64,000 bases of DNA from Prorocentrum cordatum (Eukaryota > Sar > Dinophyceae > Prorocentrales > Prorocentraceae): contig CAUYUJ010000743.1 in NCBI GenBank assembly GCA_963575745.1, positions 31,414 through 95,413 on the forward strand, given 5' to 3'. The translations under genes and the position numbers were made by a program. Under the pieces are notes generated by a model. That model had not been told where the DNA came from. It was given only the letters and a program-made list of their open reading frames with translations, and did no database searches. This document shows positions 1 to 10,737 of this stretch, piece by piece (position 1 is the first letter of the stretch; every line of letters starts with the position of its first letter).

Positions 1-59
1 TCCAGGATCACGCCTGGGCGACGTCGGCCGAGGACGCAGTGCGCTGGGCAGCCGACGTG

Positions 60-1505
60 GGTGTGCGTGGGCATGCCGCAGTGGGCCGAAGTGGGTGTGC
101 GTGACGCATGCGGGCGGCAGCACTGGGGCCTTCGGCGGGGCTCCCTATGGGGACTGGGGCCTTCGGTGGGGCTCCCTATGGGGCCACGAAACGTGTGAGG
201 GGTGTGCCGAATTGGGTTTGGGTGACGCATGCGGGCGGCAGCACTGGGGCCTTCGGTGGGGCTCCCTATGGGGCCACGAAACGTGTGAGGGGTGTGCCGA
301 ATCGGGTGTGGTACGCCGTGCGGACTCAGCATCTGGGCTCCTTCGTGGGGCTCCATATGGGGCCACGAAACGTGTGAGGGGTGTGCCGGATTGGGTGTGG
401 GTGACGCATGCGGGCGGCAGCACTGGGGCCTTCGGCGGGGCTCCTATGGGGCCACGAAACGTGTGAGGGGTGTGCCGAATTGGGTGTGGGTGACGCATGC
501 GGGCGCGGGCACTGGGGCCTTCGGTGGAGCTCCCTATGAACTGGGGCCTTCGGTGGGGCTCCTATGGGGCCACGAAACGTTGAGGGTTTTCCGAATTAGG
601 GGGTGCTGGTGACGCATGCGGGCGGCAGCACTGGGGCCTTTCGGTGGGTTCCCTATGGGGCCACGAAACGGTGGAGGGGTGTGCCGATTCGGGTGTGGGC
701 GACGCATTGCGGGCGCATCACTGGGGCCTTCGGCGGAGCTCCCTATGGGGCCACGAAACGTGTGAGGGGTGTGCCGAATTGGGTGTGCGTGATGCATGCG
801 GGCGGCAGCACTGGGGCCTTCGGCGGAGCTCCCTATGGGGCCACGAAACGTGTGAGGGGTGTGCCGAATTGGGTGCGGGCGACGCCTGCGGGCGGCAGCA
901 CTGGGGCCTTCGGCGGAGCTTCCATTGGGGCCACGAAACGTGTGAGGGGTGTGCTGAATTGGGTGTGCGTGACGCATGCGGGCGGCAACACTGGGGCCTT
1001 CGGCGGAGCTCCTATGGGCCACGAACGTGTGATGTGTGGGTGTGCCGATGGGGTGGTGGGACGCAAGCGCGGGCGCAACACTGGGGCCTTCGGTGGAGCT
1101 CCCTATGGGGCCACGAAACGTGTGAGGGGTGTGCCGAAATGGGTGGTGGGGAGGCATGCGAACGCAGCCACTGGGGCCTTCGGTGGAGCTCCCTATGGGG
1201 CCTCGAAACGTGTGAGGGGTGTGCCGAAATGGGTGGTGGGTGACGCAATGCGGCGCAACACTGGGGCCTTCGTGGGGGCTATTGCCCTAATTGGGCCTCG
1301 AAAACGTGTGAGGGGTGAGGGTGTGGCCGAATTGGGTGTGGTGGCGCATGCGGGCGGCAGCACTGGGGCCTTCGGTGGGCTCCCTATGGGGCCTCGAAAC
1401 GTGTGAGGGGGGTGCCGAAACGTGGGTGTGGCCCACATGCTCGGGCGCAGCTCTGGGGCCTTCGGTGGGCTCCATAACGGGGCCACGAAACAGTGAGGGT
1501 GTGCC
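60..1505 (+). repeat. 90-bp tandem repeat array
   Basis: About fifteen units repeat the core CTGGGGCCTTCGGYGGAGCT followed by a CCACGAAACGTGTGAGGGG block. The core recurs at 721, 811, 901, 991, 1081, 1171 and 1261, exactly 90 bp apart; earlier and later units vary in length. Because 90 is a multiple of three, frames stay open across units, for instance 603-1406 encodes a 30-residue repeat containing GAFGGAPYGATKRVRGVP. I see no domain in it and several frames on both strands are open, so I call it a satellite rather than a gene. Confidence 0.9.
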
Positions 1506-1806
1506 GTGTGGTGTGGCTGTCGCCGGAGGGGAGGAGGGGGGGAGGGGGGGAGGAGGGAGAGGAGAGGAGAAGCAGGGAGAGGAGAGAGGTAGGAGAGAGG
1601 AGAGGAAGGAGAGGAGGGAGAGGAGGGTAGGAGAGAAGGAAGGAGGATAGGAGAGAGAGGAGAGAGAGGAGAGGGAGGGAGATGAGAGGAGAGGAGGAGA
1701 GGAGGGAAGGAGAGGAGGAGAGGAGAGGAGAGGAGAGGAGAGGAGAGGAGAGGAGAGGAGAGGAGAAGGAGAAGGAGAAGGAGAAGGAGAAGGAGAGGAG
1801 AGGAGA
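1506..1806. repeat. GGA/GGAGA purine microsatellite
   Basis: This is a nearly pure purine strand of GAGGA and GGAGA units directly following the 90-bp array. The reading frames through it are low-complexity artefacts. Confidence 0.9.
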
Positions 1807-1861
1807 ACGCGGGGCGACTTCTCTTCAAAACCAGGACCCAACACTACAGGATGGTTGCGAA

Positions 1862-1985
1862 TAAGTTTGGGATCGCACAAATAAAAAAACCCTAAAACAT
1901 ATTCGAAGTAGCACAAAAATATTCAAACATAGCCAAAAGATAATCGAAAAATTGTTCCCAAACTATGTTTCACTATTTTTGAAGA
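1862..1985. repeat. AT-rich dispersed repeat, copy 1
   Basis: An A-rich tract contains AAAAATATTCAAACATAGCC followed by AAAAGATAATCGAAAA. A related tract at about 21712-21785 (AAAATATTCAAAAATAGTCA, then AAAGGTAATCAAA) lies in the same orientation. AT content is far above that of the surroundings, so both look like copies of one dispersed element. Confidence 0.6.
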
Positions 1986-2309
1986 TTCCTCCTGTAGAGG
2001 GACGTGTCCGACTTAACGCTACTGGGAAGCCCAGCGGAGCGGCGTCCTGCGCGGGCCCAGAGCGGACATCGCCCCCGCTGGGGGCCGCGAGCTGCGAAGC
2101 CGTCGCCGCTCGCGCGGGTTCGTGGTGGCAAGTGGCAATGGCCTCCCTTGCAGGGCGCACGAGTCAAGTCGGACGCCGGGCAAGCAGGGACAGGCTATGC
2201 CACCTGCGAAGGAAAAACAGGGCAACGAGTAAATCGCCTGTGCCTACACGCATTCGCCATACTTGTAAAACGCCGACAGCTAAAATCCATCCTTGTGGGG
2301 GCCGGGGCC

Positions 2310-2560
2310 GGCTTCCCCCTGCTCACTCACACGCTCCGTGGCCTCATGGGGAACTCCACCGAAAAGCTTCGGCGGCGTAGCCCGCGTGCGGCCGCGCGCC
2401 CCACCCATCTCGGCAAACCCCTCACACGCTCCGTGGCCCCGTAGGGAGCTGCACCGAAAGCCCCACTGGCACAGCCCGCATGCGGCCGCTCCACCCATCT
2501 CGGCACACCCCTCACACGCTCCGCGGCCCCACTGGAAGTCCCACCGAAGACGAGACACAT
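2310..2560 (-). repeat. Inverted copies of the 90-bp repeat
   Basis: About three degenerate units carry CCTCACACGCTCCGTGGCC and CCCACCCATCTCGGCA, the reverse complements of the CGTGTGAGGGG and TGCCGAAATGGGTGG parts of the array at 60-1505. The two arrays face each other across about 0.8 kb of microsatellite and AT-rich sequence. Confidence 0.75.
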
Positions 2561-4130
2561 GACGGCCTGACTCACGAGTGCATATGGTCGGGTCTCTCGC
2601 TAAGGTGGTCTTCCTATTCCATCGAGCGCCGACGAGGGGGCAGGCACCGCCGCCACGCTTTCTTGTGCGTGTTCGCTGCTGTCAGGTGATGGCAGGATCT
2701 TACACGAGTGGAAGCCTGGGAGGGTACGGAGGAACACCCAAAGAGGGGGCGGACGAGGCCGGGGATGACGAAGTGCTGGAAGGACGGAGGAGGCCGAGGA
2801 GGGGCAGAAGAGGGCGCAGAAGAGGGGAATTGGGAAATAGGGGCAGGTGCAGGTGGGTGTTCAGATGGAGGTGGAGGAAGATGATGGCGGCGACGACGAC
2901 CACATCGTCTTCGACGGCGAGGACGACCGCGAAGACATGGACGACGACGGCGACGACTACGAAGACCTCGACGACGACCACAATGACGGGTTGAACGCCC
3001 CTGAGGGGACAGACACCAGCGGCTCACTTTTGTCGAGCATGGTCGCTGTGATGCAAAAGTAGACAGGTGGGTAGAACAGACTTTGGGAGGCATGATGGCA
3101 TGATGGAAGCAGACGAGGGCCATTTGAAGAGGGGTCCAACACGGCCCCAGGGCCTGAGAACCTCTTAACCCAGCCACGAGGACCCAAAGAGGCCTCAAAG
3201 ACAGCTCGAATGAGCACCCAACACTGTCGAAAATGGCTGACGGAACCACAAGAGGCAGATTAAGGGGCAAAAGGGCCATCGGAACACTAAGTTTGACCCC
3301 TCAGAAGGGCGCCAACGAGGTCCAGGGGGCGTTCAGGACGGCTCCAGAGGGCTCCCAGGGGGTGGCCAGACAGTGCAAGATAGCTCGAAGATGCCTCGAG
3401 GAAGGCCACAGAGGCCTCCAAGAAATCCCGAGGTGACTGGAGAGGCCCCAAGAGTGTCTCAAGAAGCCCCGAGAGACCTCCAAGAGGCGGAAGTCCGAGA
3501 CTGCCTAAAGCGTCAGAATCCTTTAGGTGTGTGAAGCTATATAGGTTCTTCGGGCTTTCTGCGCAACATGACTCAGAAAAGGGCTTCACAAGGTTTCGAA
3601 ACGGCCCAAGAGGACCGCAACAATGGGCCAAATTAGCTCAAGATGGCCAAAAGAGGCCCTCAAGACAACCCAGGAGAGCCTCCAAAGAGGTCCCAGACGG
3701 CGTCTGGAGGCATCTGGAAGTCTCCCGCACGAAGGCATGCAACATGCAGTCAACCCGCATCAGAAGGACGCACGATATGGATGCAAGGTCCTTGAAAGGC
3801 CATGCCGACGCTCTGCGAGCGGGGAGCGGCCAGCGAAAGCGGCCGAGAATGGGCCGAAGGGGGAGGATGCAAGGGTAGCCTTCGAAGACCGAGGAGGTTT
3901 CTCCAAAAATTCAGCCCCTGGTGGCGGTCTCTGGGGCCCCAGGGCCGTCAAAAATCGGTGCCAGGAGGGGGCCGAAGCCCGACTATGCGCGCCTATGTGG
4001 ATTGACTGTAGTTGATTTGGGGGGCAAAATGGCGGGCAGCGGACGCTCGGGACGCAGCCGGGGCAGGCAAGACGAGAAGGCCGCGGGGCGGACCGCAGGA
4101 GGGGCTTCCAGGGCTCCGAGGGAGAAGTAA
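2561..4130. other. No recognisable gene; degenerate GC-rich repeats
   Basis: A GAC/GAT-rich stretch at 2870-2990 makes an acidic low-complexity frame (2847-3062) that I do not accept as a gene. From about 3120 to 3730 the sequence is made of variants of AAGAGGCCTCCAAGA. The rest shows no domain. Confidence 0.5.
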
Positions 4131-4815
4131 ATGCGAGAGGTGCGTACAGTCATCCCGTATCGGTGGCGGATCGCTTCGCTCACTCCGCTGGCCCAGATTA
4201 TAACACCGTTGGCACTTGCATGCTCGCGAGGACATTTTTGGAGCCTCGTGGGGCCTATTGGGGGCCCCTTGGAGGCCCCTGGGGGTGTCTCGGGGGCCTC
4301 TGGAGGCCTTTGGGGAGGCTCGTGACAGTCTCGGAGGCCATCTTTGGGGAAGGGCCCGACATGTGAATTCGGATTCCCCCTGTTGGAGCCTCTTGGGAGT
4401 CTCTGGAGCCCTCTTGGGGGGCCTCTTGTGCCTTCTTGGGGTTCTTGGGCTGTTTGGGGGCCGTCCTGGGAGCCTCTTCGACTGCCTTGAGCCGATCTCG
4501 AGGCCTCTTGGGCCGTCTGCAGCAATCGGAAGCTCGAAGAGGCGGTGACGTCACAATCCTTCCAAAACCCAAGAAGCATCATTGGGTTTAAGCCTCTGGG
4601 GGCTCTCTTGCGGCTCTGGGATCATCTTGGAGCTATCCTGAAGCACTCTGGAGACTGTCTTCGGGCATCTTGGGGCGTCCAACAAATTCCTCTCGACTCT
4701 TGGACCTTGTTTGAGCTCCCGTAGGGTCCCTTGGGGCGCTCTTGCGGAGAGATCTTGAGGGCGGGAGACCGCCCCCGCGAGCTCTGCCATCCGTGGCCGG
4801 AGTAGGCCTGGGTAC
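4131..4815 (-). repeat. Degenerate dispersed repeat, inverted partner of 6290-7540
   Basis: Landmarks in order are a segment with GTTGGCACTTGCATGC near 4210, CTGCAGCAATCGGAAGCTCG near 4520, and CTCTGCCATCCGTGGCCGGA near 4785. All three recur in reverse complement and reverse order between 6300 and 7500. The stretches between are degenerate GGCCTCTTGGGG-type repeats. No coding function is seen. Confidence 0.7.
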
Positions 4816-6289
4816 GTTTCGTTGACCGTTTTTTTTATGAACATGCTTTGTTTTCCTCTTTCGGCCGCATCCCAAGCACCAGCTCATGGCTTCGACAGTT
4901 GGGCACCAGACTGCAGCACGGTGACAGAGCTGGGCCTCGATCGTGCTGGGCCACGACATTGGATCAACTGTACACCACACTAGGGTACTAGAGGTGTTGA
5001 CCGACTGGAGGAAAATCTGGAAGCATCCGAACAGCTCTCGCTGGGCAACCTAAAACTGGTGGTCACACTTTGAAGCAACAAACGCGAAGAGGACTGTGGC
5101 ACTCCGGCTTGCGAGACGCGTCCACTCAGCAAAAAGCGGTAAACCTGCCAGAATGGGCATCGACTACATGTAGGGCCGCTTTGAGTCCCTTCGATGTCGG
5201 CACACGCTACGGGGTACTTAGAAACCCTTCGGCCTTTCAACCGACTTACATGTAGACTGGCCTCCCTGAGGGGACTCCAGGCTGCGGCAGTCACGTGGCA
5301 GCATAGAAAGTGCATGTGCAGATATAGGTGCAAGAACGGATGTGAAACTCTCTCTCCTGCCACCATCTGTACGGCAGGTTCGCGTCGTGTCGGCTTCGGC
5401 GTTGGCTTCTGACACCGCGGGGATCGTTCAACCTTGAACGATCGGCCGATTCCGAAACGTCCAAATCTTTCCACAACGAACGCGATTCTGGGTCGCCCGC
5501 GGCGCTCAACGTTGAACGCCACTGGCGGCGTCGCCGCCAGTCGGCACGGCACGAACCTACCGTACCCGTGCCCCTGGCCCCCGGCCCGCGGCCTGCCGCA
5601 GACTATTGTGGCCCCATGGCTTCCAAGGCCCAAGCTCACAGTACCATACGACTGGCCATCGGCACGAGGACCACGACCCGTCGCACATCATCTGCGGGCA
5701 CCGGCTCCCAGAGCCACGCTCGCGTGGAAACGGACTTCGGGCAGCATGAGAAGCCGCTGATGCAGGGGTCCGCGTGCGTGATCAGCACCCTGAAGGATCT
5801 TACGCAGCCTCGGCACTTTCTGATCCGTTGTTGGGCGCGCGCTGATGGTGTTCTCGATGGGGGGCCAGGGCCGGTCGTGGGCGACGGAGTCCCAGAGGAG
5901 CCCGCTGGCCAGGAAGCCGTCGTAGAACTGGAAGGAGGAGAAAGCCATGATTGGCGGACGACGCTGCAAAGCCCAAGGAGAGCAGAGCATTGACAGCACG
6001 AGCACCAAATGTGTCAGTGGCCGGGGAGCCGAGCCGAGGGCTCAGGGGGGAGACGAGATGCTACCGCAAACAGCTGTAACGCGTCTGGCCGCTCCTCGAA
6101 AGAGAGGGGGCCGCCGCCACCTTAAATGCGGTGGGCGCGGGGTCGCCGCAGAGTCTGGCACAACAGCTCCTCAAGTTCGCAGGACCAGCGGGCCAAAGGC
6201 GTGCTAAGATCTCCAGCATAAGAGGTTTGCAATATTGCTTCCTCCTCGCGCGCGCGCGCGGGGCTGCCCCTCGGGGTCCCGAGGCGGAA
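4816..6289. other. Unassigned region between inverted repeat arms, with palindromes
   Basis: This is the less repetitive centre of the inverted pair. A minus-strand frame at 4980-5639 (219 residues) and another at 5688-6008 (106 residues, containing MAFSSFQFYDGFLASGLLWD) are open, but I recognise no family. The second reads more like coding sequence than most frames here and may be an exon. Three palindromes lie at 5422-5443, 5501-5520 and 5522-5540. Confidence 0.3.
5422..5540. repeat. Cluster of three short palindromes
   Basis: GATCGTTCAA-CC-TTGAACGATC (5422-5443) is perfect. GGCGCTCAACGTTGAACGCC (5501-5520) has one mismatch. CTGGCGGCG-T-CGCCGCCAG (5522-5540) is perfect. The first two share a TTCAACnTTGAAC core. 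Their role is unknown. Confidence 0.75.
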
Positions 6290-6623
6290 AAAGGCCCGGC
6301 CTACTCCGGCCACGGATGCCGGAGCTCCCTGGGGCGGTCTTCCGGCCCTCGAGTGAAGGAACCCAGGAGCACACAAACAAATACGTACGAATCCCAGGAT
6401 TCCCCACATTTCCCGATATGTTTTTGATTTTCGTCTTCCCCACCACTTCCCACAGTTTCCCATATGTTTTTGGAAAGTCGGCATTTATTTGTGCCTGTGT
6501 GTCTTTCCCCCCCTGATCAAGATCGCCCCAGGAGCGCCTCGAGCCCCTTAAGGGAGATCTGGCAGTGCCCAGGAGGACGGGGCGCCCCAAGATTGCTCGA
6601 AGACGGCCTCGAGAATGCATCGA

Positions 6624-6800
6624 GATTCTCCTCCTCCTCCTCCTCCTCCTCCTCCTCCTCCTCCTCGCTCCTCCTCATCCTCCTCATCCTCTCCTCCTCC
6701 TCCTTACAACACTGCCCCACTCCCGCCTCTCCGCACTCCTCCTCTCCTCCTCCTCGGTCCTCTCGCTGACTGCTCCTGCTCCTTCTCTCATCCGCATCCT
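6624..6800. repeat. CTC microsatellite
   Basis: (CTC)n with interruptions begins just after GAATGCATCGAGATT and decays after about 6760. The leucine- or proline-rich frames through it are artefacts. Confidence 0.9.
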
Positions 6801-6852
6801 CCTCTCCTCTCGCTCCAAGGGATTGCTCCCTCGTTCCCTGCCCTCCAGAATG

Positions 6853-7038
6853 AGTATCGTTTAACCGATCCCCATCCCCAGCGGCGTGGCCTGGGCCCAA
6901 CTGTTCGATTTACCCCCCTAGATGGGGATATAGGTCGTTCCCTTCGGGTATCGAGAGGTGTATCCCCAACTGGGGTGGCAATTTGGTGGGGGTCCCGAAG
7001 GGGATGAGGATGGGGATGGGGATCGGTTAAACGATACT
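6853..7038. mobile_element. 186-bp terminal-inverted-repeat element with 7-bp target duplication
   Basis: The ends are perfect 27-bp inverted repeats: 6853-6879 starts AGTATCGTTTAACCGATCCC and 7012-7038 is its exact complement. CAGAATG occurs at 6846-6852 and again at 7041-7047, as expected for a target-site duplication with two spare bases on the right. There is no coding capacity, so it is a MITE-like or introner-like element. Its right end plus ACAG (7015-7043) matches 24 of 29 positions at 58761-58789, directly before the channel exon. Confidence 0.85.
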
Positions 7039-7592
7039 GACAGAATGCATCGGGATGTGTGGCCCCGAGATGGTCCCCAAGTTCAATCAATCTCAGGCAG
7101 TTCCCGCTGGTTTTTGGAAGGATTTCGGAGTCACCGCCTCTTCGAGCTTCCGATTGCCGCAGACGGCTCAGGAGGCCTCCAGATCGGCCCAAGACAGCCC
7201 AAGAGGCTCCCGTGACGGCCCCAAAATGGCCCAAGAAGGCCCCAAGACAGCAAAAGAGCCCCCCCAAGACGGCTCCCAAGAGGCTCCCGAGAGGCCCCAA
7301 GAGGGGGACTCCGAATTCACGTCGGGCCCTCCCCCCAAAGGTTGCCTCCGAGACTGTCGCAAGGCCCCCAGAAGGCCCCCAGGGGCCCCCAAGAACACCG
7401 AGGCTCCAAGAGGCCTCCAAGAAGCCCCCAAAAGACACCACAAGGCTCCAAAAATGTCCGCACGCAGGCAAGTGCCAACGATGTTACAATACGGGCAAGC
7501 TGAATGAGCCGAGCGATGGACTAAAAACTCCACATTGGCACGTGCCATCTTTGTGCAGGGGCCGTACTACTCTTCTCTGTATCGCCTCACTT

Positions 7593-8116
7593 CTAAAAGA
7601 TGTACCCATCAGAGAATCCTTTTCCCCGAACGATCTTCTGCGCCTCCTCTTCCAGCCGGGTCGTAAGCCCCGATGGGCGAGGCGGGACACGACGACGAGC
7701 AGCCTCCTCACGTCTCGCGCGCTCCGCCTCGGCCTTGCGCTCGAGCCCGCGGGGAGTCTCCGCCAGCCTCTCCTGGGCCTGCAGGGTGTCGGGGTGGTCC
7801 GCGCCGAGCCTCCGCGCGGAGGCCTCGACCACCCGCCACTCGAGGTCCTCCGCCTCCGCCTCCCGGTCCAGGCTGTGGAGCGTCGCCGCCAGGTCCCCGG
7901 CCGCCACGAGGGTGTCGGGGTGCTCCGCGCCCCGCGTGCGCTCGCAGGCCTCGAGCACGCGGCGCTCCAGGGGCTCCGCCTCCGCGGCGCGGCCCTGGGC
8001 CGCGAGCGTCGCCGCCAGGTTCCGGAGCGCCTGCAGGGTGAAGCCGTGGTCCGCGGCGAGCGTGCGCTCGGCGGCCTCGAGCACGTGGCGGTCGAGGGCC
8101 TCCGCCTCCGATGCTG
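7593..8116 (-). CDS. TPR protein (kinesin-light-chain-like), 3' terminal exon
   Basis: This minus-strand exon encodes tandem 42-residue tetratricopeptide repeats of the kinesin light chain / TPR_10-TPR_12 type, with the pattern HPDTLxxxxxLAxxLxxxGRxxEAExLxRRVLEA. About three repeats are visible: AADHGFTLQALRNLAATLAA, GAEHPDTLVAAGDLAATLHS and GADHPDTLQAQERLAE. A charged tail ends at a stop at 7593-7595. The family mediates protein-protein contacts; the partner here is unknown. Upstream the frame reads ASEAEALDRHVLEA to a probable 3' splice site CTCTTCTTCGCAG, so this is an internal continuation rather than a start. It joins the repeat in the exon at 10612-10737 in phase at the protein level (DLGR followed by ASEAEAL). 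Confidence 0.8.
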
Positions 8117-8551
8117 CGAAGAAGAGGCATCGCCACGAGCGTGAGCGACGAGTGCGACAAGGGCGGCAACGGCGACGGTCGGCGGCGAGGACGACAAGCG
8201 GCGGCGAGGTCGTCGTCGTCCCTCGTCGTCGTCGTCGTCGTCGTCCGTCGTCGTCCGTCCTCGTCCGTCGTCGTCGTCGTCGTCGTCGTCGTCGGCGTCG
8301 TCGTCGTCCGTCGTCGCCGTCGTCGTCGTCCTTCGTCGTCGTCGTCGTCCTTCGTCGTCGTCGTCGTCCCCGTCGTCGTCGTCCGTCGTCTTCGTCGTCG
8401 TCCCTCGTCGTCGTCGTCGTTCCTCGTCGTCGTCGTCGTCGTCGCAGTCGAAGTCACCGTCGTACGTCTTCCGCTGTCCGTCGCCCGTCGTCCGTGGTCC
8501 GTCGACCGTCCTCTTTCGTCCGTCGTCGTCGTCGTCGTCGTCCGTCGCCGT

Positions 8552-8586
<35 letters not shown>

Positions 8587-8642
8587 CGTCGTCCGTCGTC
8601 CGTCGACCGTCGTCCGTCGTCCGTCGTCTGTCGTCCGTCGTG

Positions 8643-8683
<41 letters not shown>

Positions 8684-8951
8684 GCGTCGCCGTCGCCGTC
8701 GTCGTCGGTCGTCGTCATCGTCGTCGTCGTCGCCGTCGCCGTCGCGGTCGTCCCTCGTCGTCGTCGTCGTCCAACGTCGTCGACGTCGACCGTCGTCGTT
8801 GTCGTCGTCGTCGCCGTCGCCGTCGTCTGCCGTCCGTCGTCCGTCCTCCGTGGTCCGTCGTCCGTCGTCCGTCGTCCGTCGTCGGTCGTCCGCCGTCCGT
8901 CGTCCGTCGTCCGTCGTCGTGAGGCGTCCGTCGTCCGTCGTGGTCGTCGTT

Positions 8952-8988
<37 letters not shown>

Positions 8989-9441
8989 TCCGTCGTCCGT
9001 CGTCCGTCGTCCGTGGTCCGTCGTCCGTCGTCCGTCGTCATCGTCGTCCGTCGTCGTCGTCGTCGTACGTCGTCCGTGGTCCGTGGTCCGTCGTCCGTCG
9101 TCCGTCGCCGTCGCCGTCGCCGTCGTCCGTCGTCCGTCGTCCGTCGTCCGTCGTCCGTGGTCCATCAACCGTCGTCCGTCGTCCGTCGACCGTCGTCGTT
9201 GTCGTCGTCGTCGGCGTCGGCGTCGGCGTCACCGTCATCGCCGTCGTCGTCGTTGTCGTCGTCATCGTCGTCCGTCGAAGTCGTCGTCCCTCGTTGTCCG
9301 TCGTCGTCCGTCGTCGTCATCGTCGTCCTCCCTCGTTGTCGTCGTCGTCGCAGTCGCCGTCACCGTCGACGTCGTCGTCGTCGTCCGTCGAGCGTCGTCC
9401 GTCGTCAATCGTCCGTGGTCCGTCGTCCGTCGTCCGTCGAC

Positions 9442-9473
<32 letters not shown>

Positions 9474-10611
9474 TCCGTCGTCCGCCGTCCATCGTCCGTC
9501 GTCCGTGGTCCGTCGTCCACCGTCCGTGGTCCGACGTCGTCGTCGTTGGCGTCGTCGTTGTCGTCGTCGTCCGTCGTCGTCCGTCGTCGTCCGTCGTCGT
9601 CCCTCGTCCAACGTCGTCGTCGTCGTCCCTCGTCGTCGTCGTCGTCGCCGTCGCCGTTGCCGTCGCCGTCTTCCGTCGTCCGTCGTCCGTCGTCCGTCGT
9701 CCGTCGTCCGTCGTCAATCGTCCGTCGTCAATCGTCCGTCGTCGTCGTCGTCGTCGGCGTCGTCGTCGCCGTCGTCGTCGTCGGCGTCGTACGTCGTCGT
9801 CCGTCGTCGTCCGTCGTCGTCCGTAGTCGTCCGTCGTCGTCCGTCGCCGTCGTCGTCTTCCCTCGTCGTCGTCGTCGTCGCCGTTGCCGTCGCCGTCGCC
9901 GTCGTCCGTCATCCGTCGTCCGTCGTCCGTCGACCGTGGTCCCGTCGTCCGTCGTCCGTCGTCCGTCGTCCGTCGTCGTCGACGTCCCTCGTCGTCGTCG
10001 AGTTCGTCGCCGTCGCATTCGTCGTCGTCCGTCGTCGTCGTCCATCGTCGTCCGTCGAAGTCCGTCGTCGTCGTCGTCGTCGTCGTCCCTCGTCGTCGTC
10101 GACGTCGCCGTCGCCGTCGCCGTCGCCGGCGTCCGTCGTCCGTCGTCCGTCGTCCGTCGTCCGTCTTCCGTCGTCCGTCGTCCAACGTCGTCGTCGTCGT
10201 CGTCGCCGCCGTCGTCGCCGCCCCTCGTCGTCGTCGTCCGTCGTCGTCCGTCGTCGTCCGTCGTCGTCTGTCGTCGTCCGTCGTCGTCGTCCGCCGTCCG
10301 TCGACCGTCGTCGTCGTCGTCGTCGTCGTCCGTCGTCGTCGGCGTCGTCGTCCTCGTCGTTGTCGTCCGTCGTCGTGGCCGTCGCCGTCCGTCGTCGTCG
10401 TCGTCGTCGTCGTCATCGTCGTCGTCCGTCGTCGTCGTCGTCCGTCGTCGTCCGTCGTCGTCCGTTGTCGTCGTCGCCGCTGGACCCCCTCCTTGGCTTC
10501 CAGAGGGCGCCAGGGGTGGCGCCGGAGGCGCCGCCAGGGGGACCTGGCGCAGATCCGAGAAGCCCGCGCGGACCTGCGAAAAGCTGCGCTCTTGCCGAGC
10601 TCTCTTCTTCG
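8117..10611 (-). other. Intron of the TPR gene with inverted-repeat ends (introner-like)
   Basis: The two TPR exons are separated by about 2.5 kb that is nearly all triplet satellite. At the donor side the minus strand reads CGGTTATCCCGAAGAAGAGA and at the acceptor side CCTCTTCTTCGCAG. CTCTTCTTCG at 10602-10611 and CGAAGAAGAG at 8117-8126 are perfect inverted repeats, and similarity continues imperfectly for about 13 more bases. The exact donor is uncertain: GT is available within CGGTTATC but does not give an ideal phase, and non-GT donors are known in dinoflagellates. Confidence 0.6.
8205..10475. repeat. 2.3-kb GTC/GTCC triplet satellite
   Basis: The plus strand consists of GTC units mixed with blocks of CCGTCGTCCGTCGTCCGTCGT and occasional GCCGTC runs. 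Several frames on both strands stay open over hundreds of codons (arginine-, serine-, valine-, threonine- or aspartate-rich), which is an artefact of the triplet period. It fills most of the TPR intron. Confidence 0.95.
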
Positions 10612-10737
10612 GGATAACCGGCCCAGATCGAACAGCGTCGCCGCCAGGTTCCCGAGCGACAGCAGAGTGTCGGGGTGATCCGCGCCCAGCGTGCGCTCCG
10701 CCGTCAGCGCAAGCTCGCTCTGGACGTCCAGGGGCTG
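10612..10737 (-). CDS. TPR protein (kinesin-light-chain-like), internal exon
   Basis: The minus strand encodes QPLDVQSELALTAERTLGAD followed by HPDTLLSLGNLAATLFDLGR, one full TPR_10-type repeat matching those in 7593-8116. It is preceded on the minus strand by CGAAAGCAG, a plausible 3' splice site. No further upstream exon is recognisable, so the gene's start is missing from what I can see. Confidence 0.75.

Larger units (their letters stand above)
6290..7540 (+). repeat. Degenerate dispersed repeat, inverted partner of 4131-4815
   Basis: It carries GGCCACGGATGCCGGAGCTC near 6308, CGAGCTTCCGATTGCCGCAG near 7143 and GGCAAGTGCCAACGATGTTA near 7468, the complements of the landmarks in the other arm in reverse order. 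This arm is longer because a CTC microsatellite and a 186-bp inverted-repeat element are inserted in it. Confidence 0.7.

Noticed and set aside
603-1406. 267-residue repeat protein in the 90-bp array
   Set aside because: The opposite strand and other frames are equally open and unit-length changes break the frame elsewhere, so coding is unsupported.
2847-3062. Acidic 71-residue protein
   Set aside because: A short GAC/GAT-rich low-complexity frame without neighbours or motifs.
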